Assembly (NCBI GenBank): GCA_034520745.1
Contig: JAXHNF010000003.1
Location: 335,416 to 399,415 of the forward strand
Length of the DNA: 64,000 nt
Origin: Alkalibacterium sp034520745
GTDB lineage: Bacteria; Bacillota; Bacilli; Lactobacillales; Carnobacteriaceae_A
Direction of reading: 5' to 3'
Shown here: piece after piece, positions 20,531 through 31,405 of the stretch
How positions within the stretch are numbered: the stretch's first letter is position 1
Layout of the letters: each line of letters starts with the position of its first letter
Notes under the pieces: generated by a model
The model's database searches: none
What the model was told of the DNA's origin: nothing
What the model saw: the letters and a program-made list of their open reading frames with translations, nothing else
Translations under genes and position numbers: made by a program

Positions 20531-21541
20531 TCATAAAATCCGGCTGGCTGCTTTTTCCAGTCGATTCATGTACGCCGTACCGATCCCGATCTTTTCATAG
20601 GGTTCTACCAGTATTATGGTTATATCTTCGTCATCCAGCGCTCTTAAACATGAAAATAGCCGGGATGCCGCCTGCTGCGGTTTATCTTTAGCTCCCAGTG
20701 AGCGCCCTGTTCTTCTTCCATTATCCAGATCGCGCAGCCAGTTTTCACTGACCAGCATGCCGATTTTTTCTCCCTCTGCTTCCAGCCGGTTCATCACCTT
20801 TTCAGTCTCGTTCAGTGAATCAGGCAAGATCCATACAGGTTTCTCGGGCGAATAATGCTTGTATTTCATGCCTGGAGATCTGGGTGCGGCCTTAGCGTCC
20901 GTTAAATGCGTATCAACATAAACTTTTCCGATTAAGGTTTCCAGCTCTTCGAGAGTGACGCCACCCGGTCTCAATATCGTTGGTTTTTCGGGATCCGTTA
21001 AATCCAGGACTGTCGATTCCAGCCCGACACCGGTCGAACCGCCGTCGACGATCGCCTGGATTTTCCCATCCAGATCTCTTCTGACGTGCAGAGCACTCGT
21101 GGGACTCGGTTTGCCTGAAGAATTGGCACTGGGTGCAGCCAGGGGTACCCCGGCTTTTTCAATCAGTTCCAGAGCTACCGGATGATCCGGCATTCTGACG
21201 CCGACTGTATTCAGCCCACCGGTGACAGAAGGGGCAATGGGACCTTTCTTGTTCAGGACCAGGGTACAAGGCCCTGGCCAGAAATGGCTGATGATCTTTC
21301 TGGCCACATCAGGCACGGATTCTACATAGCGTTCCAGCTGATCCTCATTCGCAATGTGGATGATAAGCGGATTATCACTCGGGCGTCCTTTAGCCGCAAA
21401 TATTTTCTGTACAGCTTCTTCATTCGTGGCATCTGCCCCTAGGCCATACACAGTTTCTGTCGGAAAGGCGACGACTTCCCCTTTTTTAAGGTAATTGGCG
21501 GCGTCATTCAGTTCGCTAGAGTCAAGATAGACTGTCTGCAT
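20531..21541 (-). CDS. ywlC: L-threonylcarbamoyladenylate synthase (Sua5/YwlC)
   Basis: Makes the threonylcarbamoyl-AMP used for the t6A37 modification of ANN-decoding tRNAs. The YrdC domain is complete (GEVVAFPTETVYGLGADA, KGRPSDNPLIIHI, STVLDLT), followed by the C-terminal Sua5 domain, so this is the long Sua5 type (~336 residues), not the short TsaC. The ATG at 21541 (MQTVYLDSS) is chosen over upstream GTG because GAGGG lies 9 bases before it. Its first bases overlap the end of prmC by 20, a sign of one operon tdk-prfA-prmC-ywlC. Confidence 0.92.
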   Translation of the reverse strand: MQTVYLDSSELNDAANYLKKGEVVAFPTETVYGLGADATNEEAVQKIFAAKGRPSDNPLIIHIANEDQLERYVESVPDVARKIISHFWPGPCTLVLNKKGPIAPSVTGGLNTVGVRMPDHPVALELIEKAGVPLAAPSANSSGKPSPTSALHVRRDLDGKIQAIVDGGSTGVGLESTVLDLTDPEKPTILRPGGVTLEELETLIGKVYVDTHLTDAKAAPRSPGMKYKHYSPEKPVWILPDSLNETEKVMNRLEAEGEKIGMLVSENWLRDLDNGRRTGRSLGAKDKPQQAASRLFSCLRALDDEDITIILVEPYEKIGIGTAYMNRLEKAASRIL

Positions 21542-22424
21542 CTGTGTTTCCCTCTTTCTTATTTCTCGTTTCACATTTCAGATGGAGCGTGCGGTCATGC
21601 CCGCTGAAATCTTTATTGACCTCAATGGTTGCCTTGCTAAACTGATTCCCGGAAGATTTTAAAGATTTCAGCACCTTGTCCTGTAGCCGAACTCCAGGAT
21701 CAGCTGTCCACCTGGATTTAATTTCTGTAACGCTTGTTCAGCGATTTTTCTGTAAAAATACAGCCCCTCGTCTTCTGCAAACAGAGCAATGTGCGGTTCA
21801 TAGCTGATAACAGATTCATCCATGACCTCACGTTCCCTCTGACTGATGTATGGGGGGTTAGATACAATAAGGTCAAATGTCCCCTCAGCATTTTTCATTA
21901 TATCACTCTTCTGGAATATAACGTCAGCACCCAGTTTTGACGCATTTTTCTGCGCCACAGCAAGTGCCGCTTCGCTGATGTCCACTGCGACGACCTTGTC
22001 CTGCGGTCGTTCGAGTTTGTGGCTGATCGCCAGGACACCCGAACCCGTTCCTATGTCCAGGACACGCAAGGGGCGTTCGGGCAGTTTTTCTATATACCCA
22101 TGAAACCATTCTTCTGTTTCGGGCCTTGGGATCAGGGTATCTTCCGACACGTTGAATTTTCGGTCATAAAACCATTCATGACCGACGATGTGCTGCGGAG
22201 GTCTGCCGGAAGCAGCCTCTTTGATATCAGTGACATAACGGTCTTTGTCAGGCTGAGTCATCTTTTGACGCTGCAGACGCACCAGATCCGTCAGTGAATA
22301 GTCAAAACGCTCTTTCAAAAGCCACTCTGCAATGTGCGGATCCTTACTGTTCCCTTCTAAAAGAAGAAGCCCAAGAGAGGACTTCTGCATACGTTGAGGC
22401 TTCTTCTATAGACTTAATAGTCAT
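21522..22424 (-). CDS. prmC: Release-factor glutamine methyltransferase PrmC (frameshifts)
   Basis: Methylates the Gln of the GGQ motif in release factors. The hallmark NPPY is present (IVSNPPYISQRE), as is the SAM loop LDIGTGSGVLAI. The first ~20 codons are in another frame (MTIKSIEEASTYAEVLSWAS), which matches the usual family start; that ATG at 22424 overlaps the prfA stop, typical of prfA-prmC. A second shift near 21680 precedes the C-terminus, which then reads QFSKATIEVNKDFSGHDRTL and stops at 21522 within the next gene. Repaired length ~300 residues is longer than usual by ~15, owing to the end EGNTDADSLS. Confidence 0.88.
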
Positions 22425-23500
22425 TCTTCAGCTGCTCCATTTTGTTGGTCTGTTCCCACATGAGCAGGGGCTCGATGATTTCGTCCAGTTTTCCGGCCAG
22501 GATCTGGTCCAGTTTCTGAATGGTCAGATTGATCCGGTGATCGGTCACACGGCTCTGAGGGAAGTTATACGTACGGATGCGTTCAGACCGGTCTCCCGTG
22601 CCTACAGCAGACTTTCTTTCGGCATCCAGTTCAGCCTGGGCTTCCTGTGTGATCATATCATAGATACGCGAACGCAGGACTTTCATCGCTTTTTCTCTGT
22701 TTTTAAGCTGAGAACGTTCATCCTGCATGGCGACAACGATGCCTGTGGGTTCATGGGTCAGTCTTACAGCCGAGGCTGTCTTGTTGACGTGCTGGCCGCC
22801 GGCTCCACTCTGCAAGGTAAATATCCACTCTGATATCATTCTCGTCGATATCCACTTCAACATCTTCTGCTTCCGGCATGACGACGACCGTTGCTGTCGA
22901 TGTATGGATGCGTCCCTGTGATTCCGTCTGAGGAACACGCTGGACACGGTGGGCGCCGTTTTCAAATTTCAGTTTGGAATAAACGTCTGATCCCGAAATC
23001 ATCAGCGTGACCTCCTTGAATCCGCCGGCATTACCGAAGCTCTTGTCCAGGACTTCTGTTTTCCATCCCTGACTGTCGGCGTGCTTCTGATACATTTCAT
23101 ACAAATCGCTGGCAAACAGCTGCGCTTCATCCCCACCGGCTGCACCGCGGATCTCCATGATAATGTTGCGTTCGTCATTTTCATCTTTAGGAAGCAGCAT
23201 CACTTTCAGCTCTTCTTCCAGTTTTTCTTTTTCTTCCCGAAGCTCATTGCGTTCTTCTTTAGCCAATTCTTCCATTTCCTTGTCCAAAGAATCATTCAGC
23301 ATTTCTTCGGTATCTTCCAGTTCAGCCACAACATCTTTATATTTCCTGAATTTCGTCACGGTTTCTCTTAAACTTGCTTCTTCTTTACTTAACTTCATCA
23401 GGCGATCCGTATCATTGATCACTTCCGGGTCACTCAGTAGTTCATTCAGTTCATCATACCTGATTTCGACTTGTTCCAATCGATCTGTCAGATTACTCAT
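22414..23500 (-). CDS. prfA: Peptide chain release factor 1 (one frameshift)
   Basis: Recognises UAA and UAG stop codons. The anticodon-like PxT motif is PQT in RVPQTESQGRIHTS (most bacteria have PAT or PET), and the catalytic GGQ is in SGAGGQHVNKTASAVR. The frame shifts near 22815, just ahead of GGQ; as the gene is essential this must be a sequence error. The ATG at 23500 follows AGAGG. Length ~360 residues is normal. It lies downstream of tdk and overlaps prmC. Confidence 0.94.
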
Positions 23501-23527
23501 TTAATATTACCTCTTTTCTGGTCGCGT

Positions 23528-24098
23528 TTATAACAACGGGTCATGGTAGTGTTTCCGGCAGACAGGGTAGTAGGTTTCGTTGCCGCCTATAGCGATCTGT
23601 TCTCCGGTGTAGACCGCTTTCCCATCATGTACACGCAGATTCATGATTGCTTTTTTGTGACAGAACCAGCAGATCGTTTTCATCTCTTCGATCTTGTCGG
23701 CCAGAAGCAGCAGCTGTTCTGAACCTTCGAACAACTGATTCCTGAAGTCATTCTTCAAACCGAACGCCATGACCGGGATCTTGAGCTCATCCACGATCTG
23801 CGCCAGCTGGCCGACATGTTCTTTATTTAAAAACTGGGCTTCATCTATCAGGACACAAGCCACTGGTTTTTCTATCCCCTGGACAACTGAAAAAATATTC
23901 ATTTCTTCCGTCACAGGAACTGCCTTGCGTTTAAGTCCAATGCGGCTTGAAATATAGCCGACACCTTCCCGGTCATCCAATGCGCTCGTAAATACAGACT
24001 ACGGGTTTGTCCTGTTCTTCATAGTTGTGTGCGACTTTCAGAATTTCGATCGATTTCCCACTGTTCATTGCTCCATAACGGAAAAACAGTTGTGCCAT
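23528..24098 (-). CDS. tdk: Thymidine kinase (one frameshift)
   Basis: Salvage kinase for thymidine. The P-loop is AMNSGKS at residues ~9-15 (start MAQLFFRYGAMNSGKS at 24098), the Walker B-like LIDEAQFL, and the zinc-binding cysteines are in CWFCHKK and VCRKH. A one-base insertion near 23985 splits the frame (the expected VVVFTSALDDR). Repaired length ~190 residues fits. First gene of the tdk-prfA-prmC-ywlC unit, divergent from manA. Confidence 0.92.
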
Positions 24099-24286
24099 TA
24101 CTGATTACCTGCTTTCTTTAGTATACTCTAAATACTTAATAGTATTAACTCTCAAATTTGCTCATATCCTTATAAATTATAATAGATGAAGGGAAAAAGT
24201 ACAAGTCTGCAGCGAATGCCGTAAATGATTTCTACAACTCCTTCTTTCTGTGCTAAACTATAGAAAAAAGTGATAGGAGTTTTCAT

Positions 24287-25238
24287 ATGTCAGAACCTTT
24301 ATTTTTTAATGGTGAATTCAAGGAAAAACTTTGGGGCGGCAAGAAATTGCATGAGTTGTTCGATTACGCTATCCCCAGTGAAAAAACGGGTGAGCTCTGG
24401 GCGATCAGTGCACATAAACATGGTCCGAGCTCGGTGGTCAGCGGTCAGTACAAAGGAAAAACACTTGACTCACTGTGGGAAAACCACAAAGAGCTGTTTG
24501 GCTACAGCGAAGGCGACGTCTTCCCTCTTCTTACCAAGATCATTGACGCGCAGACAGACTTGTCCGTCCAGGTGCACCCCGATGATGCTTACGGGAAAGA
24601 ACATGAAGGTGAACTGGGCAAGACAGAATGCTGGTACATCGTCGATGCTGAAGAAGGTTCAGAAATCGTATACGGTCATCATGCAAAAACAAAAGAAGAA
24701 CTAAGATTACTGATCGATAACGGACAGTGGGACGAACTTCTGAGAAGAAAAGAAGTCAAACCGGGCGATTTCTTCTATGTTCCAAGCGGCACCATTCATG
24801 CCATCGGCGGAGGAATCGTGATCCTGGAAACGCAGCAGTCCAGCGATACAACCTACCGCGTTTACGATTACGACCGCATCCAGGACAACGGTGAAAAAAG
24901 AGAGCTGCATATCGAAGACTCCATTGCCGTGACCACCGTCCCTCACGTCGATCCTGAACTCGAGATGCAGACGATCAAAACAGACGATTATACCGAGAAC
25001 AACATTGGTCAAAAACGCGTTCTTCACTGTCAAAGAATGGAAAACAAACGGAAAAGCGACTTTCGAAAAAGAAGCGCCCTACACCCTGGTCAGTGTGCTG
25101 GACGGTAAGGGAACGCTGAATATTGACGATGCCTCATACAGCTGCAGAAAAGGCGACCATTTCATTCTGCCGGCGCCTGTCGACAGATGGACGTTTGACG
25201 GTTCACTGCATATGATTGCTTCTCGTCCAGGAAAATAA
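24287..25238 (+). CDS. manA: Mannose-6-phosphate isomerase, class I (one frameshift)
   Basis: Interconverts mannose-6-P and fructose-6-P. Zinc ligands are visible in LSVQVHPDD, the Glu of LGKTECWYI and the His of PSGTIHAIGGG; the catalytic-arm Arg lies in SSDTTYRVYDY. The ATG follows AGGAG. One shift near 25010 moves the last ~75 residues (FFTVKEWKTNG to HMIASRPGK) to the next frame. Repaired length ~317 is typical for the short Bacilli enzymes. Monocistronic, divergent from tdk and ended by a strong hairpin. Confidence 0.92.
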
Positions 25239-25258
25239 ACATAGCTATGTCCGGCGAC

Positions 25259-25291
25259 CCGGCGACTCCGTTCTTTAAACGGAGTCGCCGG
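25259..25291 (+). terminator. Terminator-like hairpin after manA
   Basis: CCGGCGACTCCGTT and its complement form a very stable GC-rich stem 20 bases after the manA stop. The following T-run is poor (CATATTTAT). Confidence 0.65.
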
Positions 25292-25312
25292 CATATTTAT
25301 ATCGCTTTCTGT

Positions 25313-25625
25313 CCATTCGGTAAGTTCCGTTGTCTCTACCTCCCGTACTTACCGAATCGGGCAATATTCGGTAAGTACGAAGGTCTTTTTGTTTGCTAAG
25401 TGACGAAGGTATCCTGTATTCGGCTGTTTTAACATAACTTGATGTTGCTACTTACCGAACTGGTCCCTTTTCGGTAAGTAGCTGCACCTTTTTTATTTCT
25501 AAGCGTCGAACTTGCTCCAACTTCGACAGTTACAGTCCTGCCAGCCGCTCCTTTCAACCGAACTTGCCTCTTTTCGGTCATTACCTACGCGCATACCTGT
25601 CCTAAGTGTCGAACCTGTTCTCGAA
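25313..25625. repeat. Cluster of related hairpin repeats between convergent genes
   Basis: No protein gene is present. Two perfect 12-bp stems with 10-base loops, 25345-25378 and 25448-25481, share the core CTTACCGAA/TTCGGTAAG; their outermost pair differs as G-C versus C-G, a compensatory change. Two smaller members share the CGAA-loop-TTCG core: 25505-25527 (GTCGAA/TTCGAC) and 25557-25578 (ACCGAA/TTCGGT). Half or worn members lie at 25316 (TTCGGTAAG), 25401 (AAGTGACGAA) and 25604 (AAGTGTCGAA). Loops resemble CTTGCTCCTT. The first two stems are followed by T-runs on the plus strand. Consistent with a dispersed palindromic repeat family of unknown function. Confidence 0.7.
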
Positions 25626-25639
25626 TGGGACTATAAGAA

Positions 25640-25666
25640 AAAGCTGCCCGGAAATCGGGCAGCTTT
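25640..25666. terminator. Terminator of the ABC exporter operon
   Basis: AAAGCTGCCCG and its complement around GAAAT; T-rich on the minus strand. It begins 6 bases after the last exporter stop. Confidence 0.85.
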
Positions 25667-25671
25667 CAGAA

Positions 25672-27533
25672 TCAGACAGCTTTCAGCTGCTGGTCAGGTG
25701 TCTGAAATTGTGCATTATACAGATCGGCATAGAAACCGTTCTGGTACATCAGATCATCATGATTCCCCGTTTCGATGACATCCCCATGATTCATGACAAT
25801 GATCTTATCGGCATCCCTGATCGTGGACAGCCGGTGAGCCACGACAAAGCTTGTCCTGTTTTCAAGGAGTCTGCCCATGGCCCGCTGGATCAAAATCTCC
25901 GTACGGGTGTCCACTGATGAGGTGGCTTCGTCTAAAATCAGTATCTCAGGGTCCGCCATGAATGCTCTGGCGATCGTGATGAGCTGGCGCTGTCCCTGGG
26001 AGATGTTCGTCCCTTCTTCATTCAGCACCGTCTCATAGCCGTCCGGGAGACGTCTTACAAATTCATCCACGTGAGCGGCTTTGGATGCTTCGAGAATGTC
26101 TTCATCACTCGGTTCCTTGTCGTGGCTGCCGTATTTCAGGTTGTCCCAGATCGTACCATTGAACAGCCAGGTATCCTGCAGTACCATCGAGAATTTGCTT
26201 CTCAGCTCGTCACGTTCGATATCTCTGGTATCAGTTCCTTCATAGCGGATGCTGCCGCCTTTGACATCATAAAACCGTTCCAGCAGATTGATCAGCGTCG
26301 ATTTCCCGGCTCCGGTCGGGCCGACGACGGCAATCATCTCGCCTTCTTTAACTGTCAGGTTGAAATCTGTCATAAGCAGATCATCGTTCTCATAGCCGAA
26401 CTCGACATGATCAAATTCGACTTTATATGGAGAAGCCGGCTTAGGATCCAGTCCTGACTCTGTGATTTCCATCGGTTCTTCATCAAGGACTTCAAACACA
26501 CGTTCACAGGAAGCGATCGTCACTTGAATGGTATTGGCCAGGTTAGCGATCTGCCTGACCGGTTGAGAAAACTGGTTGACGTACTGGATAAACGCCTGCA
26601 CGTTACCTAAAGAAATCGACCCGTTAGCCACACCGATCCCGCCGACGATAGCGACACCGAAGTAACCCAAGTCACGTGAAAAACTGACTAAGGGCATCAT
26701 GATCCCGGTCAGGAACTGAGCTTTCCAGGACGCCTCATTCAGCTTGGCACTCTGTTTTACAAATTTTTCTATTTCAGCTTCTTCGCGGTTATATGTTTTA
26801 ACGATCGTGTGTCCGGAATAAGTTTCTTCGACTTGATCGTTCAATATCCCGAGTTCTTTCTGCTGAGCAGCGAACTGTTTCTGGGACTTCGGTGCCACGT
26901 AGGCGATCAGCAGAAAACTGATCGGTACAGTGACGATCGTCACTAAGGACAGGCGGATATCGATCGCGAACATGATGACCAGCACGGTTACGAACTGGAC
27001 GACACTTAAAATGAACTGCGTCAGTGACTGCTGCAGCGTATTGGCGATCTGATCCATGTCGTTGACAGCCCTGGACATGATATCCCCGTTGGAATGGGTG
27101 TCATAATAATGGATAGGCGGCGTCGACATTTTTTCTTCAAGTCTTTTCGCATGTCATAAACTGTTTTCTGAGCGATCCTGGCAGTGATAAACTGCTGGAA
27201 ATATCTGAAGAGCGCTTCAACGATGTCAGACAACCGCTACGATAAGCAGGATATTGCGGATCAAGCCGAAATCGATCGGATAACGTTCGATGTTTGTTCC
27301 GGCTTCCCTCAAAGCATTCCCTTCCTGGAGGCCCCGGTAATTTCAGTTGTTGCGCGTCCAAGGATGTAAGGTGCGAGCGTCGCCATGATCGTAGAAGCGA
27401 TGACCATCAGAAGCGTCGCCGCCAGTCCCCAGGAACGTGTCGACATGTAGCGCACCAGGCGCCTTGTCGTTCCCCAGAAATCTTTCGCTTTCTTGGCTTT
27501 TAAATGAGCTGCATTTTTTTCGCCATCTTTCAT
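25672..27533 (-). CDS. Multidrug-type ABC exporter half-transporter, second subunit (frameshifts near the start)
   Basis: Fused membrane plus ATPase half-transporter. It starts MKDGEKNAAHLKAKKAK at 27533 overlapping the stop of its partner. Six membrane helices are expected; the block from 27129 onwards reads cleanly (THSNGDIMSRAVNDMDQIAN onward), while the first ~130 residues are broken by at least two shifts (near 27310 and 27130). The ATPase has Walker A VGPTGAGKST, signature ISQGQRQLITIARA, Walker B ILILDEATSSVD with the catalytic Glu, and His in VAHRLST. So this is the subunit with the competent site of a heterodimer like LmrCD, BmrCD or EfrAB. The TetR gene in the same operon supports a drug- or lipid-responsive efflux pump. 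Confidence 0.88.
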
Positions 27534-29268
27534 TAAATGTCCTCTCCCTTCAACTGAGATTCCATGATCTCCTGATACACTTTATTCGTCGCTTTCAGTT
27601 CTTCGTGTGTCCCTTTTCCAGCAATGATGCCTTTATCCAGAACGATGATTTCATCCGCGTCCACAACCGTACTGATACGCTGTGCGATAATGACAACGGC
27701 GACGTCTTTTGTTACGGGTGCCAGAGCTGCTCTCAGTTTGGCATCTGTCTTGAAGTCGAGTGCTGAAAATGAGTCATCGAAAACGAGGATATCCGCATCC
27801 GTGACCAGTGCTCTGGCAATACTCAGTCTCTGTCTTTGCCCTCCGGAGAAGTTTCCGCCGCCCTGTTCGACGCGCGAGTCCAAGCCTTCTGAAAGGCCTG
27901 ATACAAAGTCCTTGCCTGAGCGATATCCAGCGCATGCCAGATTTCTTCATCTGTCGCGTCCGGCTTGCCGTATTTCAAACTTGTCTCGGATAGTCCCTGA
28001 ACAGCAGACCGCTTTTTGAGGAGCGAAACCGATGATCTGACGCAGTTCGCCCTGTCTTGACATTTCTGATGTCCGTCCCGTTGACTTCTACCGATCCGCT
28101 TTCCACATCATAAAGCCGGGGGATCAGATTGGCTAAAGTTGTTTTTCCTGACCCGGTCCCGCCAATAATGGCCAGTACGCTGCCCTTTTTTCAGAGTGAA
28201 ATGAATGCTCTTCGAGGGCCAGTTTTTCAGCTCCTGAGTAACGGTAATCGACGTGATCAAAATGCAGTGACGCACTCTGATCTTTGTTCAGTTCTGTCGG
28301 ATCAGTGGGATCTTTAATGATATTCGGTAGTGATCGAGCACTTCTATGATCCGGGCTGCAGCAATTTGTCCTCTTGGCAGGAAAAAGGAGACCATGGAAA
28401 CCATAAACACTCCGATAAGGATCTGCATGGCATAAGTCATGAATGCAACCAGATTCCCCACCTGCATGTCCCCGGTGCTGACGAACTGAGCACCGAACCA
28501 GATGATCATGATATTGGTCACACTCACAGCCAGGATCATCGACGGCATCATAAATGCCAGGCGCGTGTAGGCTCTGATCGAAGTCGCCGCAAAATCCCAG
28601 TTTGCTCCATCAAAGCGCTCTTTCTCGTATTCATCTTTATTGAAGGCCCGGATGACGCGAATCCCTGTCAGTCCTTCTCTGAATACTTTATTCAGCCTGT
28701 CTCGTTTTCAGCTGCATGGATTTGAAGATTGGGCTTGTGGATTTTAAGTATGACAAACAACAGCGAGGCCTAAAATCGGAATGGAAATCAGAAAGACAGA
28801 AGGCCAGCTGCGGTTCTCTGATAAACGCCATGATGCCTGCCCCGATAACAGGAACGGAGCACAGCACCATGACGCGCAAGCACCATCATCATTACAAACT
28901 GGATCTGCATGACATCGTTTGTTGTCCGGGTGATCAAGGTCGATGTGCCGAACTTGTCGATTTCTTCGTTAGTAAAATAAGCAACCATGGTGTAGATTTT
29001 TCTGCGGATCTTATCCCCTAAGCCCCTGAGACTCCTTTGCTGCATAGTAGACATTGACCTAATAGCGGCAACGATCGTGATCAGCGTGAAGCCCAGCATG
29101 ATGAAGCCCGTCCGTATAATATAATCGATGTCGCCTTCTGCAACACCGTAATCGATGATGTTGGCCGTAAACGTGGGCATTGCCAGCATGCCCACGACCT
29201 GAACAGCCAGAAATACCAGACTGACCGCGATCCGCCACGGGTTCATCCATTTTCCAAGTCTTAATCAT
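27533..29268 (-). CDS. Multidrug-type ABC exporter half-transporter, first subunit (many frameshifts)
   Basis: Partner half-transporter starting MIKTWKW and NPWRIAVSLVFLAVQV at 29268, overlapping the TetR stop. The membrane domain is recognisable in pieces (TFTANIIDYGVAEGD, LITRTTNDVMQIQ, MQILIGVFMVSMVSFF). The ATPase shows FSGGQRQRLSIARA, but the Walker B region is ILVFDDSFSALD: Asp replaces the catalytic Glu, the known mark of the degenerate site in heterodimeric exporters such as BmrC and TM287. The H-loop position is Gln (IIAQRIST) instead of His, which agrees. At least four frameshifts fall between 28790 and 27880. The damage is probably technical, since the degenerate-site features match the family. 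Confidence 0.85.
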
Positions 29269-29911
29269 TCTTTATCCTCTTTCCTCTCAGGAATGGCGAT
29301 ACCATACGGTGATCCATTCCAGTCGTCTTTGTAAATAACTCCTGCGTTTCACTCACGGAGAGCTCTTTCCAGAACCCTTCCATGATCGTGTCGTTCAGCA
29401 TACTCAGGATATACCTGAGCACATCGATCAGTTCCGTTTCGGACGCCATCTTCAGATTGTCTTCTTTCACAACATCTACGATGCGCTTGCCGTCAGGCAG
29501 TTTCTGAGAGGCGGCCTGTTTGAAATCGACGCGCGCTTCCTGGTTGATCTGGTAATTCATATGCAGGTACATGTTTTCAAAAAAGCCGAACTTCTCGGAT
29601 TCCATAATGTATTTGATGTATTTCTCACTGAATAATTTGTAGCCCTCATAAAAATCGCCTTCTTTTTCCTCGAAGCTTTTCAGCATCAGGCTGCGGTGAT
29701 TGTAGCGGAACTTTCCGATCAGGAAAAAATACAGGTCTTTCTTATCCTCAAAATACTGATAGAAACTACCCACGCGATATTTTTGCAGTTTTTCACGATA
29801 TTTGAAATGGATGCTTCGTTTAAGGATTTAGACGAAAATTCCTTCATAGCTCCAGCGATCAGTCTTTTTTCTCTTGTCTTCTGGTAAATTAAAAAATGTC
29901 TGTGTCGGCAC
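29261..29911 (-). CDS. TetR-family regulator of the ABC exporter (one frameshift)
   Basis: First gene of the exporter operon and its likely repressor. A GTG start at 29911 lies 7 bases behind GGAGG; the protein begins MPTQTFFNLPEDKREKR-like, with a helix-turn-helix containing MKEFSSKSLNEASISNIV and the family signature GSFYQYFEDKKDLYFFL. The C-terminal ligand domain (~130 residues) is intact. One shift near 29780 breaks the helix-turn-helix. The stop overlaps the exporter ATG. Two palindromes just upstream of the start are probable operators, so negative autoregulation is expected. Confidence 0.86.
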
Positions 29912-29940
29912 TGTGTAGCCTCCTTAGTAATGGAATGAAA

Positions 29941-29984
29941 TGACAAGTTGTCACATTATGTAATTATATGTGACAAGCTTGTCA
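29941..29984 (-). promoter_or_regulatory. Promoter with two TetR-type operators
   Basis: Two palindromes, TGACAAGTTGTCA (29941-29953) and TGACAAGCTTGTCA (29971-29984), flank a -10 box TATAAT on the minus strand (29963-29968). A regulator bound to either would block the polymerase. A T-rich -35 (TTGCAT region) lies beyond the upstream palindrome. Seen directly; the link to the TetR protein is inference from adjacency. Confidence 0.75.
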
Positions 29985-30008
29985 TAAATGCAAGAGGTTT
30001 TATTAAAA

Positions 30009-30043
30009 ATCGTCCGGATCCTCTGGCTGAGGATCCGGACGAT
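30009..30043 (-). terminator. Terminator of the AI-2E family gene
   Basis: A 15-bp perfect stem (ATCGTCCGGATCCTC and complement) with a 5-base loop, followed by TTTTTAAT on the minus strand, 7 bases after the stop. Confidence 0.9.
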
Positions 30044-30049
30044 GAGCTT

Positions 30050-31254
30050 TTATTCTGTGTCTTCGATGATTTCATCCGGTATTTTTTCTGAGTCTTCTTC
30101 ATATAGGCCCGAATGCTCCTTGTACCATTCAAAAAGCATAGAGAAAATGATCTTGATGATCGCATAGCCCGGGATTACGAAACACAACACCCAGCAGCCC
30201 GAACAACCGTCCGGCCACAAGCAGAAGAAAAATAATGTTGACTGGATGGATTTTCAGTGAGCTACCCAAAACTTGAGGGCGAGATCACACGTCCTTCCAT
30301 TAACTGTTCTACCCCAAAGACGATGAGGACTTTCAGCAGCATGAAGGGGGAGTCCACCACAGCTATGATGAGTGCCGGGATCGTCGCGATAAACGAGCCC
30401 AAGTAAGGGATCAGATTCAAAAACCCAGCAAAAATGCCTAATGTCAAAGCGAAATCGAGACCCACCAGTGTAAGACCGAGCCAGAACATGATCCCTACGA
30501 AAATGGCTACGATCAGCTGGCCTCTGACGTAATAGCTGACTTGTCTGTTGATATTTGTCATGAGCTTGTTTACTGTCGGTCTGGCCTTGACAGGTATGAA
30601 ACGAGTAAGCCTGTGAGGAATCTCTTTTCCGTCTTTCAGGAGATAATAGAGCACGAACGGCATGGTAAATAGCGTGATGATCACTCGAGTAATGGTCCCG
30701 ATGACATTGCCGATCCCGCCGACCGTTGCATTCAACACTGAAGAAGTCTGATTTGTCAAGGTCTCGATAAAGGACGAATATTTGTCTGGATCATGAGATC
30801 GCTGAAAACTTCTGTGTTCAGAAGCGCTTCGACCTGTCCTATAAAGGTGTCCCAGTAAGTCGGCCAGAATCTCTATCAGAGAAGCCAGCTGTCTTCTTAT
30901 GATCGGAACGATATAGTTCATCCCGCCTATGATCAGGAGAATGACGAGACTAAAAACAAAGGCGATCGCAGTATTTCTGGAGAACCGCTTTTTTTCCAGC
31001 CAATCGACCACCGGGGTAAGCAGATAATAAAAAATAACAGCAAAAATGATCGGTGGCCCAATGATGCTGAAGGCAATAGCTATCGGTTCGAAAATAAATG
31101 AAATGCGGGTGATCATGTATATATTCAATGCCAGCAGAAAAATGATCAGCAAAACTGTCACAAATTTATTGTCTATGATCTGTTTCCAGAACCAGGTCTT
31201 ATTCCATTGTTTTGCATTTTTGTCTATCTTATCGCCATCCACTTCTCCACCCAC
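30050..31254 (-). CDS. AI-2E family transporter (PF01594; frameshifts)
   Basis: Multi-pass membrane protein of ~400 residues. Hydrophobic segments include VTVLLIIFLLALNIYMI, GPPIIFAVIFYYLLTPVVDW (the conserved family start) and LTLGIFAGFLNLIPYLGSFI (conserved late motif). Family members include TqsA (quorum signal) and Na+/H+ antiporters; substrate here is unknown. A shift near 30830 garbles a short stretch, and one near 30275 separates the last ~70 residues (INIIFLLLVAGRLFGLLGV, acidic end), stopping at 30050. The start is uncertain: GTG at 31254 or GTG at 31242; neither has an ideal ribosome site. Confidence 0.85.
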
Positions 31255-31405
31255 TTCCTGATCTTTAATTATAGTTTAGCATAGACCTTTGGAATATAGA
31301 ACAGATATACTCCTTTAGGCCTGTATCCTCTTCTCTTTTGTATCCGTCTTCTAAAATCTGTTATACTGTTGTAAGTGAATCAAATCGTATCGAGGAGGAA
31401 GAACA

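Noticed and set aside
25313..25640. CRISPR array
   Set aside because: Repeats are palindromic, unequal in spacing and differ in sequence; there are no constant direct repeats with uniform spacers and no cas genes.
27533..27900. Inactive ABC subunit because Walker B has Asp and the H-loop has Gln
   Set aside because: This is the known degenerate site of heterodimeric exporters, not evidence of gene death.
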